This document shows, piece by piece, positions 42,198 to 51,300 of a stretch of DNA of 64,000 nt. Numbering within the stretch: the first letter of the stretch is position 1; each line of letters begins with the position of its first letter. A model generated the notes under the pieces. That model had not been told where the DNA came from. It did not search any database and was given only the letters and a program-made list of their open reading frames with translations. The translations under genes and the position numbers were made by a program. Source of the DNA: DASQPA01 sp963757335 (GTDB lineage: Bacteria; Acidobacteriota; Thermoanaerobaculia; Multivoradales; UBA5704); assembly GCA_963757335.1 (NCBI GenBank), contig CAVWRJ010000004.1, positions 124,001 through 188,000 of the forward strand. The letters are read 5' to 3'.

Positions 42198-42899
42198 ATG
42201 GACACGCACACGAAGAGAAGGATCTGGCTCGCCGTCCTCGTCATTCTCGTGGTCGGCCTCGGCATCACGGCCTGGTACAAGCTCTACCGAGAGGTGCCGC
42301 AGCCAGAGTCGATCACCGGCAATCCGCGGAGCGACTTCCTCTACGGCTCGGTCGGAGCGGAGCAAACCGCCGGTATACCGTACTGGGTCTGGCTGGTGCT
42401 GCCGCGCATCTGCAAGCAGGAGATGTCCGGCGAAGGCGGGTACGCCGCCCTCGGCCGGCCGTGGGAGGAGACCGTCGAGATGCCGGCGGGCTTCGCCAAG
42501 AAGACGGTCGGCTACGTCCGGGTGGCCGGCAACTGCGCCCTCTGCCACGCTGCCTCCTCCCAGCCCGGGCCGGACGAGGTACCCAAGGTCATCCTCGCCC
42601 CTCCCGGCCATGCCACCGACCCGAAAGCGCTGCTCGCATTCTTCCAGCAGTGCGCGGCGAGCCCGCACTACAATGCCGGAGAGATCCTTTCAGAGATCGG
42701 GATGACGACGAAGCTCTCCCTCTTAGACCAACTGCTCTACCGCTTCGTCCTCATCCCGCGCACTCGGCGGGCGCTCCTGCATGGGGAAACGGTGATGATC
42801 GATTCGGAGCTTCAGAGCCACAGCCAACACCCCGACGCTCCCTTCGCGGGGAAACGGCGGCAGGATCTGGCGACCTGGCTCAAGAGTCAGCCGAGGTAA
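42198..42899 (+). CDS. Membrane-anchored mono-heme c-type cytochrome-like protein
   Basis: 233 residues. An N-terminal anchor (IWLAVLVILVVGLGITAWY) is followed by SDFLYGSVGAEQTAGIPYW, very similar in layout to WKYGSTGGERMSGFPYWI in the upstream cytochrome, so the two are related. One heme motif CALCH is present near residue 115; there is no second C-x-x-C-H. The gene starts 21 bases after the di-heme gene and is likely co-transcribed with it. The probable role is electron transfer on the periplasmic side, with the upstream protein as partner. Confidence 0.75.
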   Translation: MDTHTKRRIWLAVLVILVVGLGITAWYKLYREVPQPESITGNPRSDFLYGSVGAEQTAGIPYWVWLVLPRICKQEMSGEGGYAALGRPWEETVEMPAGFAKKTVGYVRVAGNCALCHAASSQPGPDEVPKVILAPPGHATDPKALLAFFQQCAASPHYNAGEILSEIGMTTKLSLLDQLLYRFVLIPRTRRALLHGETVMIDSELQSHSQHPDAPFAGKRRQDLATWLKSQPR

Positions 42900-42908
42900 C
42901 CGCCGAGT

Positions 42909-44771
42909 TTACTTCCGAGCGTCGGCGGCGATCACTTCGCTCGCCTTTTCGCTGATCATGTAGATCGGGGTGACGATGAAAAATCCCGGGATGCGCGGGA
43001 AGACCGAGGCGTCCACCACCCGCAGACAGCGCGTTCCGTAGACCCGAAAGGAGCTGTCGACGACCGCCATCCGATCGCCCTCCGGTCCCATCCGGTTGGT
43101 GCAGGAGGCGTGGTGGCCCCAGGCGTTGTCCTTGACGAACTGCCTGAGGTCGTCGCCTTTCACGTCCTCACCCGGCAGCTCCTCCGCTTCGATCAGCGAC
43201 CGCGCCCCCCGGGTCATCACCCGCGCCAACTCGATGCCGTGGACCACCGATTCGAGGTCGTCCCCGCTCGCGTCGTTGCCCTCCTCGAAGTAGCGGAAAT
43301 CGATCTGCGGCACGTCCAGCGGATCGTTCGAGCGGAGAGTCACCTGTCCGGCGGTGTTGTTCGTGTGCGCCTTCAAGATGCCCCAGGTGAAATAATCCTT
43401 GTGCTCCCGAAAGAGCTTCGAGTAGCCGGGGAAGTACCCCTTGAAGAGCCCCGCCAGGCCGAAGAGGAAAAGGTCGGGCTCGGGCCGGCTCGCCGCCGCT
43501 TTGGTGATGACGCTCACCACCGCGCCGTTGGTGGTGTAGACCCCCTTGCCGGCGAGCCACTCCGTGAACACCGGATCGGGTGTTCCGCCCTGGGCCGGCG
43601 CCTCGAAGGTGGCGTTTTTGAGCAGCCCGAAGTCGCTCTTCAGCCGGTTGACGACGGCGATCTCGTAGCGGTCCTGGAGGTTCTGGCCCACCCCGGGAAG
43701 GTCGACCCGCACCGGGATTCCAAAACGTTCCAGCTGATCCTTCGGGCCGATGCCGGACAGCAGGAGGAGCTGCGGCGAGTTGAAGGCACCGCCCGCGAGG
43801 ATGACCTCCCGCGAGGCATAGGCCCGCCTCGTCTCGCCCGCCTCGTTTTCTCCGTCTTTTCTGGCGTCGCCCGCACAGCGGCCGGCGCGGTAGAGCTGCC
43901 GACCGGCCCGGTACTCGACGCCGACCGCCCGGTTGCCCTCGTCGAAAAGCACCCGGGTGGCGAGGGCGCCGGTCTCGATGCGCAGCTGGTCGGGGTGGTC
44001 CTTCTCGACCTGCTTCAAGTACTCGCGGGGGCCGATCCGCCGGCCGGCATGGGTGGCGAGCGGCGTCTGCCTTAGACCTTGAGCGCTCCTTACGACCAGG
44101 CGCCAGTCGTTGGGATCGGCGATGGTGAGCATGTCCTCCAGGACGTCCAAGAGCGGCAGCTTGAGCTCATGGAGGGCGGCGCTGGCCGAATCGAGGAGGA
44201 GACTCACGAGCTCGCTGTCCGGGAAGACCATGCGCGGATCGGCCACGTTGGTCGAGAGCCAGCCGTCATAGCCATGCCGCGAGGGGTTGACGCCCAGCAG
44301 CCGGTCGGCCTCCTCGCGGAGGTGCTGGTACTCGCATTTCTCCAGGCGCTCGAAGTAGCCCCGCATCCGGTCGCTCTGCCAGGACGGATCGCCGGTCAGC
44401 TCGGCGATGTGATCCCAGTCGCTGTTGTGGGGATAGAGCGTGATCATGGCGTTGTGGACGGTGCAGCCGCCGAGAGTCCCGGCGCGAGGATAGAGGACGC
44501 CGTCCCGTTCGGGGACGAACTTGGGGTCGCGGCGCTGCCGCTCTTCGCTTCCGTAATGCCGCACGAAGAAGTCCCACTTGAGCTTCTCGTCCTCGGAGGC
44601 AAAGGCGTGGAAGCAGGGGACCTGGCAGTTGTAGTTGTCGGGGGCGTCCTCGCCCGCTTCGAGGAGCAGCACCTTGAACCCGGCCTTGGCGAGGTTGGCG
44701 GCCAGAGGCCCGCCGCCGGCGCCGGAGCCGACGACGAGGAACTCGCAGTCGGGCTGTTCGCGAGAGGTCAC
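42909..44771 (-). CDS. GMC family FAD-dependent oxidoreductase
   Basis: 620 residues. The FAD motif LVVGSGAGGGPLAANLAKAG is at about 12-31 and LLEAGED follows; GGCTVHNAMI and LAGGAFNSPQLLLLSGIGP are the GMC signatures, and WGHHASCTNRMG near the C-terminus holds the catalytic His. GMC enzymes oxidise alcohols, sugars or choline; membrane-linked ones pass electrons to c-type cytochromes. The neighbouring convergent cytochrome gene ends nine bases away, so functional pairing is plausible but they are not in one operon. There is no signal peptide, so it acts in the cytoplasm unless exported with a partner. Confidence 0.92.
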   Translation of the reverse strand: MTSREQPDCEFLVVGSGAGGGPLAANLAKAGFKVLLLEAGEDAPDNYNCQVPCFHAFASEDEKLKWDFFVRHYGSEERQRRDPKFVPERDGVLYPRAGTLGGCTVHNAMITLYPHNSDWDHIAELTGDPSWQSDRMRGYFERLEKCEYQHLREEADRLLGVNPSRHGYDGWLSTNVADPRMVFPDSELVSLLLDSASAALHELKLPLLDVLEDMLTIADPNDWRLVVRSAQGLRQTPLATHAGRRIGPREYLKQVEKDHPDQLRIETGALATRVLFDEGNRAVGVEYRAGRQLYRAGRCAGDARKDGENEAGETRRAYASREVILAGGAFNSPQLLLLSGIGPKDQLERFGIPVRVDLPGVGQNLQDRYEIAVVNRLKSDFGLLKNATFEAPAQGGTPDPVFTEWLAGKGVYTTNGAVVSVITKAAASRPEPDLFLFGLAGLFKGYFPGYSKLFREHKDYFTWGILKAHTNNTAGQVTLRSNDPLDVPQIDFRYFEEGNDASGDDLESVVHGIELARVMTRGARSLIEAEELPGEDVKGDDLRQFVKDNAWGHHASCTNRMGPEGDRMAVVDSSFRVYGTRCLRVVDASVFPRIPGFFIVTPIYMISEKASEVIAADARK

Positions 44772-44903
44772 AGACCCTCAAGCTACCTCAATTGAGCGGA
44801 ACCGACAATATCCCCGGGTTCCCCGGAGCCAGCGTTGCCAATGCCACGAGCGACCGGTTATGATCGGAACGGCTAAAAGAAAACATGCGACTGGAGAGAG
44901 GCC

Positions 44904-47774
44904 ATGACCAGCCCGGCCGTCCTGCTGTACCAGGTTCTCGTCGACGAGTACGAGAGTCAGGGGATTCTGCCGCCGCTCCGCCGCGAGGAGCTCGAGCGGG
45001 AGTTCGAGGCGCGGCGACCGGACCTCGAAAAGAGGTTCGCTCCCTTCCGGACCGCGGACCCCGCCGAGTATGAGAGGAAGCTCGACGCCGAGCGGGTCAA
45101 GGGCTTCTATGCCTGGCTGCACCGAAACGGCGTCCGCCGCTCCGCCCTCTGCTTTTCGGGGGGCGGCATCCGGAGCGCGACGTTCGGCCTCGGCCTCGTC
45201 CAGGGGATCGCCCGCCACCGCATGCTCGACCGCTTCGACTACCTCTCGACGGTCTCGGGCGGGGGATATCTCGGGGGCTGGCTGACCGCCTGGATCTACC
45301 GCGAGCGCCAGCGCCCCTTAGACCCCAGGCAGGCGCTCCAGGAGGTCGAATCCCAGCTCCGAAGCCTTCCCGACTCGCCGCTCGAACCGGGGCCGGAGCC
45401 GCTCCAGTACCTGCGGAGCTACAGCCGCTACATGAGCCCCAAGCTGGGGCTCCTCTCGGCCGACACCTGGACCCTCTTTGCGATCTTCCTCCGCAACCTC
45501 TTCCTCAACTGGCTCGTCCTCCTGCCGCTTTTAGCCGCGGTCCTGGTGATCCCGCGGGCGAGCGTCATCCTCGTCCGGCTGGGTTCGCGGCCCTGGTTCC
45601 AGGCCCAGGAGTCCTGGATTCTCCCGGCGGTCTTCTGGGCGGCGGTCCTCCTCGGCGCGTGCGCCATCGCCTATATCAGCGCCAGCCGCCCGAGCCTCGG
45701 AAACCGCGGCACTCTCTCCGAGCGCCGGCGGACCCAGGAGTGGTTTCTCCTTCTCTGCCTCCTGCCGCTCAGCCTGATGTCGATCCTGATCACCCTCTAC
45801 TGGGCCTGGCTGCGGAGCCGCGGCACGCCGCTCGCCGGCCTCCATTTCGTCATCCTGGGGCAGCGAACTTCTCCTCTCCTCGCCTTCGCCCTCTTCGGAG
45901 CCCTGCTGCATGTCCTGGGTTTCGCCCTCGCCCGGTTCTGGGTGAGGAAGTACGTCCTGGGGGAGCTCGGGATCACCCTGTTGACCGGAGCCCTGGGCGG
46001 CGCCTCGGCCTGGCTCGCCGCCTCGCACCTCTTTCCGGCGATCGGCAGCGGGCTTAGCACCGAACTGTATGTCTGCTTCGCCGCGCCCCTGCTCCTCTTC
46101 CTGTTCCTCCTCGCGGCGACCCTCTTCGTCGGCCTGTCGAGCTATTACACGACCGATGCCGATCGCGAGTGGCTGGCCCGATCCGGCGCCTGGCTGCTGA
46201 TCGCGATCGCCGTCCGGCTCGCCTTCTCCGCCCTCGTGATCTACGGCCCGGTCGCCCTGCTCCATGCGGTCGGCTGGGTCTCCTCGATCGGCGGCGTCTC
46301 CGGCCTGGTGACGCTCTTCCTCGGCCGGAGCGCCAAGACCAAGAGCAAGGACCAGGAGGGGAAGGACGACAAGACCTCGGTTCTCCTCGACAAGCTCCTG
46401 GTCTTCGCGGCGCCGATCTTCGCCGCCTCCATCCTGGTGCTCCTCTCGCTGGGGACGACGCTCCTCGTCCGCTGGCTCGGAGACAGCCTGTTCCCGGGCT
46501 ATACCTGGCCGCCTCTCGCGGGAGTGCCTGCCAGGGTCTGGTGGCCCGCGAGCACCATCTACTATTCCCCCTGGAAGGCGGTCCTCGCCGCCTTCGCCCT
46601 CCTGGTGGCGGTCGGCGGGTGCATGGGCCGGTTCGTCGACATCAACAGTTTCTCCCTCCACGCCGCCTACCGCGACCGGCTGATCCGCGCCTACCTGGGA
46701 GCGTCCCGGGGCAGCGAGCGCCGGCCGAATCCATTCACCGGCTTCGACGAGGACGACAACCTCCAGCTCAAGGAGCTCCGCGGCAACCGCCCCTTCCACG
46801 TCGTCAACATGGCGCTCAACCTGGTCGCCGGCCAGGATCTCGCCTGGCAGGACCGCAAGGCCGAGACCTTCACCGCCTCGCCCCTCCACGCCGGGAGCTT
46901 CCGCCTGGGCTACCGGGACGTGGCGGAGTACGGCCGCCACAAGAAAGGGGACGCCGCCCTCTCCCTCGGCACCTCGGTCGCCATCTCCGGTGCCGCGGCG
47001 AGCCCCAACATGGGCTATCACTCCTCGCCGGTCGTCACCTTCCTGCTCGCCCTGTTCAACGTGCGCCTGGGCTGGTGGCTGGGAAACCCCGGCCCCTCGG
47101 GCGACAAGACCTACGCCACCCCGGGTCCCCGCTTCGCTCCGTCCCCCCTCTTCGCCGAGGCGTTCGGGCTCACCGACGCCCAGCACCCCTACGTCTATCT
47201 CTCGGACGGCGGGCACTTCGAGAACCTCGCCCTCTACGAGATGATCCTCCGCCGCTGCCACTTCATCGTCGTCTCGGACGGCGGCGAGGATCCGGAGTTC
47301 ACCTTCGAGGATCTCGGCAACGCGGTCTCTAAGATCCGGGTGGACTTAGGCGTACCGATCAAGTTCGAGAAGATCCTCATGCGTCCGCGCCAGCCCGACG
47401 GGGAGAGCTACGACAAGGCGCGGAGCGAGAGCTCGGCCGCGCTCCAGCCCTACTGCGCTCTCGCCCGCATCTGCTACTCCTGCGTCGACGGCGTGTCCAG
47501 CGGCCAGGTGGAGGACGGGCTCCTCCTCTACATCAAGCCGTCCCTGAACGGCACCGAGCCTGCCGACGTCTTCCACTACGCGCGGCTCCACCAGCTCTTC
47601 CCCCACGAGCCGACGGCGAACCAGCTCTACACCGAGTCGCAGTTCGAGAGCTACCGCGAGTTGGGCTCCCACGTCATGCAGACGATTCTCGACGGGATTC
47701 CCGCCGGGGCGACGCTCGAGGATCTGTTCAAGAAAATGGAGGGCGAGCTCGGGAGCCCGCCCTCCTGCGGGTAG
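44904..47774 (+). CDS. Patatin-like phospholipase with polytopic membrane insert
   Basis: 956 residues. The patatin motifs are split: ALCFSGGGIRSATFG (oxyanion hole) near residue 86, LSTVSGGGYLGG with the nucleophile Ser near 117, and VYLSDGGHFEN with the catalytic Asp near 768. Between them about ten hydrophobic segments (for example FLNWLVLLPLLAAVLVI, LFLFLLAATLFVGLS, AVLAAFALLVAVGG) make a membrane domain, and FVDINSFSLHAAYRDRLIRA resumes the lipase. The expected activity is acyl-ester hydrolysis of membrane lipids. Larger membrane-bound patatins of this layout exist in other bacteria. A GCTAAAA stretch and AGAGAGG ribosome site precede ATG 44904. Confidence 0.88.
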   Translation: MTSPAVLLYQVLVDEYESQGILPPLRREELEREFEARRPDLEKRFAPFRTADPAEYERKLDAERVKGFYAWLHRNGVRRSALCFSGGGIRSATFGLGLVQGIARHRMLDRFDYLSTVSGGGYLGGWLTAWIYRERQRPLDPRQALQEVESQLRSLPDSPLEPGPEPLQYLRSYSRYMSPKLGLLSADTWTLFAIFLRNLFLNWLVLLPLLAAVLVIPRASVILVRLGSRPWFQAQESWILPAVFWAAVLLGACAIAYISASRPSLGNRGTLSERRRTQEWFLLLCLLPLSLMSILITLYWAWLRSRGTPLAGLHFVILGQRTSPLLAFALFGALLHVLGFALARFWVRKYVLGELGITLLTGALGGASAWLAASHLFPAIGSGLSTELYVCFAAPLLLFLFLLAATLFVGLSSYYTTDADREWLARSGAWLLIAIAVRLAFSALVIYGPVALLHAVGWVSSIGGVSGLVTLFLGRSAKTKSKDQEGKDDKTSVLLDKLLVFAAPIFAASILVLLSLGTTLLVRWLGDSLFPGYTWPPLAGVPARVWWPASTIYYSPWKAVLAAFALLVAVGGCMGRFVDINSFSLHAAYRDRLIRAYLGASRGSERRPNPFTGFDEDDNLQLKELRGNRPFHVVNMALNLVAGQDLAWQDRKAETFTASPLHAGSFRLGYRDVAEYGRHKKGDAALSLGTSVAISGAAASPNMGYHSSPVVTFLLALFNVRLGWWLGNPGPSGDKTYATPGPRFAPSPLFAEAFGLTDAQHPYVYLSDGGHFENLALYEMILRRCHFIVVSDGGEDPEFTFEDLGNAVSKIRVDLGVPIKFEKILMRPRQPDGESYDKARSESSAALQPYCALARICYSCVDGVSSGQVEDGLLLYIKPSLNGTEPADVFHYARLHQLFPHEPTANQLYTESQFESYRELGSHVMQTILDGIPAGATLEDLFKKMEGELGSPPSCG

Positions 47775-47817
47775 CGCGGGCACCGAAGAACCGCGAATGC
47801 CTCTCCCTTCCAGCGTG

Positions 47818-47839
47818 TCCTTCTGAGCGCAGCGAAGGA
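47818..47839 (+). terminator. Hairpin TCCTTC...GAAGGA after the patatin gene
   Basis: TCCTTC (47818-47823) pairs with GAAGGA (47834-47839), 44 bases after the stop of the patatin gene. The short stem and missing T-tract make this a weak terminator call; the motif TCTGAGCGCAGCGAAGGA also occurs as a widespread short repeat in other genomes. Confidence 0.35.
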
Positions 47840-47920
47840 TCCAGGGAAAGACCACCAGGTAGAGCTTGCTTGTAGTGGTCCTCCAGCCGGCCCACGGCGC
47901 TGATCATGTTGGCACCGGAC

Positions 47921-47998
47921 ACCGCCTTAGCCAGGCGGTGTTCTCCTGCCGTGCCGGGATCATCCCGGTGGTGGTCTTCGTCGACCGGAAGATTACGC
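47921..47998. other. Cluster of three short hairpins in a gene-free stretch
   Basis: ACCGCCT-tagcc-AGGCGGT (47921-47939) is a perfect stem, then CCGGGA-tca-TCCCGG follows, then CCGG...CCGG near 47980-47998. No gene is supported between 47775 and 48111. Such clusters occur at ends of mobile elements and in small structured RNAs; I cannot decide. Confidence 0.35.
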
Positions 47999-48111
47999 CG
48001 GCTCAGTTCATTTTGCACACCTTTTGAGGGCACCTCAGATCGCATTTCGCCCAATATATGGCACAGTCCGGCATGGGGAGTGCCGAAGGGAAGAAGGAAA
48101 GGAGGAAGGTC

Positions 48112-48384
48112 ATGGCGAGAGTGCTGGTCGTTGAGGACGACCTTCAGACCGCCGCGCAGATTGCGGCGGCGCTCGTGCACCGGAAGGAGACTATCGAGGC
48201 CCTGCCGGAGAGGTCGGCGGAAGTGCGGCGGCGGTTGATCGGAGAGGGCGGGAGTAGGTGGTACTCCTCGGCCACTGGGCAGCCTGCGGCAGCACCTGCT
48301 CCCCGTGTGAGATCAGGGCATAGTCATGCGGAGAGCCTCGGGCATTTTCAGTTTCTCGGCTGCCTCGTTCGGGGCACTCTCTAA
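48112..48384 (+). pseudogene. Response regulator N-terminal stub
   Basis: ATG 48112 with GGAGGAAGG in front starts MARVLVVEDDLQTAAQIAAAL, the first strand, acidic pair and helix of a two-component receiver domain. After about 25 residues the sequence no longer fits: the phospho-accepting Asp and the rest of the domain are missing, and the frame ends at 48384 after an unrelated 70-residue tail that runs into the antisense of the next gene. It looks like the cut-off start of a response regulator left at the border of the defence-like locus. Confidence 0.55.
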
Positions 48385-51300
48385 CCACTTCTGTGCCCAC
48401 TTTGCTAAGTCCGAATCCCCAGCGTAGGTGGCCCATAGCGCGTTCCAGACTAACGGCCAAGAGCCTGGAAGTTGAGTGTGGTTCAGCCATTCGCGCGCCA
48501 ATTCGTCCAATTCCTTGTCATCTTGGCCAATCGCTCGCAGAGGAAACCACACCTCCGTCCAAGACCTATTCTCCCTGGGAACCTTTTTCAACCACTCCCG
48601 ACCGAGGATCTCGAGTTCGTGATCCGCTGGCATGCATTGCCAGAGATCTGCCCATACGGATCCCCATGAGCCCCGATCCGGTCGCGCTTGTCGAAGCCAT
48701 TGGCGAGCCATTTGCTCGAGTTCAGGATTGCCTGATTTCTTACTCCATATAGGTCGCCAGATATAAGGCCAGGGTCCCGCGCTCGAATGAACGCCGCGCA
48801 GCCACTGTAGACCTTGCTCTTCTAGTTCGGACCATTCGGGTCCTCCTTCTGGAGCAGAGCCAACGAGGCGGCTCCATAAGAACGACCACGTTCTACCCGT
48901 GGAAGGCAACTTCTTAAGCCATTCCAAGCCGAGGCGCGCTACTGCGGGATCTCCGGGCGCTTCTTTACATAGTGTCTCCCATATAAGACTCCACGAGGCG
49001 CGCTCGATGGGAGCACTGCGCTAGCCACCGGCAGGCCAGATCAAGAAGCTCTGAGGTCCCTGGCGCTGTCTGCCAGAGTGGCAGCCAAACGAACTTCCAT
49101 GACCTATGCTCAGCAGGTGTTCGAGCGAGCCACTCTCGTCCGAGTCGGCCCAATTCGGGCTCGTTGGGTGCAGCTTGCCAGAGAGGTTGCCAAACGTAGG
49201 CCCAGGAGCCGTGCTCGGCGGGTGCATGCGCGAGCCACTCCCGCGCCAGTTGAGCTAGTTCGGGATCGCTAGGTGCCGCCGCTTGCCAGAGAAGTCGCCA
49301 AATGTACGCCCAGGAGCCATGCTCGGCGGGTGCATGCGCGAGCCACTCCCGCGCCAGTTGAGCCAGTTCGGAATTATCCGAGTTGGCCTGCCAAAGGATC
49401 TCCCAAACGAATTTCCAAGAGCCATGCTCCGCGGGTGCCCGCGCGAGCCATTCTCGCGCCAGTCGTTCCAGTTCGGGTTCGCTGGGCGCCGCTTGCCAGA
49501 GAGGTTGCCAAACGTAGGCCCAAGAGGCGTGCTCGGCGGGTGCATGCGCGAGCCACTCCCGCGCCAGTCGCCCCAGTTCGGGATCGCTAGGTGCCGCTTG
49601 CCAAAGCGGTTGCCAAACGTTAGGCCCAAGAGGCGTGCTCGGCGGGTGCATGCGCGAGCCACTCCCGCGCCAGTTGAGCCAGTTCAGAATTATCCGAGTT
49701 GGCCTGCCAAAGGGTCTCCCAAACGAATTTCCAAGAGCCATGCTCCGCGGGTGCCCGCGCGAGCCATTCTCGCGCCAGTCGTTCCAGCTCGGGTTCGCTG
49801 GGCGCCGCTTGCCAGAGAGGTTGCCAAACGTAGGCCCAAGAGGCGTGCTCGGCGGGTGCATGCTCGAGCCACTCCCGCGCCAGTTGAGCCAGTTCAGAAT
49901 TATCCGAGTTGGCCTGCCAAAGGGTCTCCCAAACGAATTTCCAAGAGCCATGCTCCGCGGGTGCCTGCGCGAGCCATTCTCGCGCCAGTCGTTCCAGCTC
50001 GGGTTCGCTGGGCGCCGCTTGCCAGAGAGGTTGCCAAACAAATTGCCAGGAGCCGTGCTCGGCGGGCGCATGCTCGAGCCACTCCCGCGCCAGTCGCCCC
50101 AGTTCGGGATCGCTAGGTGCCGCTTGCCAAAGAGGTTGCCAAACGTAGGCCCAAGAGGCGTGCTCGGCGGGTGCATGCTCGAGCCACTCCCGCGCCAGTT
50201 GAGCCAGTTCAGAATTATCCGAGTTGGCCTGCCAAAGGGTCTCCCAAACGAATTTCCAAGAGCCATGCTCCGCGGGTGCCCGCGCGAGCCATTCTCGCGC
50301 CAGTCGTTCCAGCTCGGGTTCGCTGGGCGCCGCTTGCCAGAGAGGTTGCCAAACGTAGGCCCAAGAGGCGTGCTCGGCGAGTGCATGCGCGAGCCACTCC
50401 CGCGCCAGTCGTTCCAGCTCGGGTTCGCCGGGCGCCGCTTGCCAGAGAGGTTGCCAAACAAATTGCCAGGAGCCGTGCTCGGCGGGCGCATGCTCGAGCC
50501 ACTCCCGCGCCAGTCGCCCCAGTTCGGGATCGCTAGGTGCCGCTTGCCAGAAAAGTTGCCAAATGTAGGCCCAGGAGCCATGCTCGGCGGGCGCATGCTC
50601 GAGCCACTCCCGCGCCAGTCGCCCCAGTTCGGGATCGCTAGGTGCCGCTTGCCAGAAAAGTTGCCAAATGTAGGCCCAGGAGCCATGCTCGGCGGGTGCA
50701 TGCTCGAGCCACTCCCGCGCCAGTCGCCCCAGTTCGGGATCGCTAGGTGCCGCTTGCCAGAGAAGTTGCCAAATGTAGGCCCAGGAGCCATGCTCGGCGG
50801 GTGCATGCGCGAGCCACTCCCGCGCTAGGCGTCCCAGTTCGGGATCGTCGGGTGACGCTTGCCAGAGGGGCTTCCAGACGAAGTCCCAGGATGCGTTCTC
50901 AGCGGGTACTCGCGCCAGCCACTTTCGCCCGAGTCGAGTCAGTTCTGGATTGCAAGGTTCTCTTTGCCAGAGTATCTGAAACACATAGGGCCAAGAGCCC
51001 TGCTCGGCAGGCGCTCTCGCAAGCCATTCTTGTGCGAATTGTACTAAGTCAGGGTCGTCGGAAGCTACTTGCCAGAGATGTTGCCAGACGAAGGCTAACG
51101 AGCCGTGGTCAACAGGCGCCCGCATAAGCCATTCGCGAGCGAGTTGTACTAATTCAGGGTCATTGGGCTCCGCCTGCCAGAGTGCCTGCCAGACAAAGGC
51201 CCAGGAGCGGTGCTCTGCGGTGACCCTCTCGAGCCACTGACGGGCTACGAGTCGGACCTCGGGATCCTGGGAGAAAATCTTGAGGAGCCATTCAAGCAAG

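Noticed and set aside
47728..48180. Minus-strand gene with HYKQALPGG-type sequence
   Set aside because: No family resemblance I can defend, no start signal, and it overlaps the end of the patatin gene.
49283..50828. Long plus-strand open frames rich in Arg/Pro
   Set aside because: They are antisense shadows of the 105-bp repeats, kept open because the unit length is a multiple of three.
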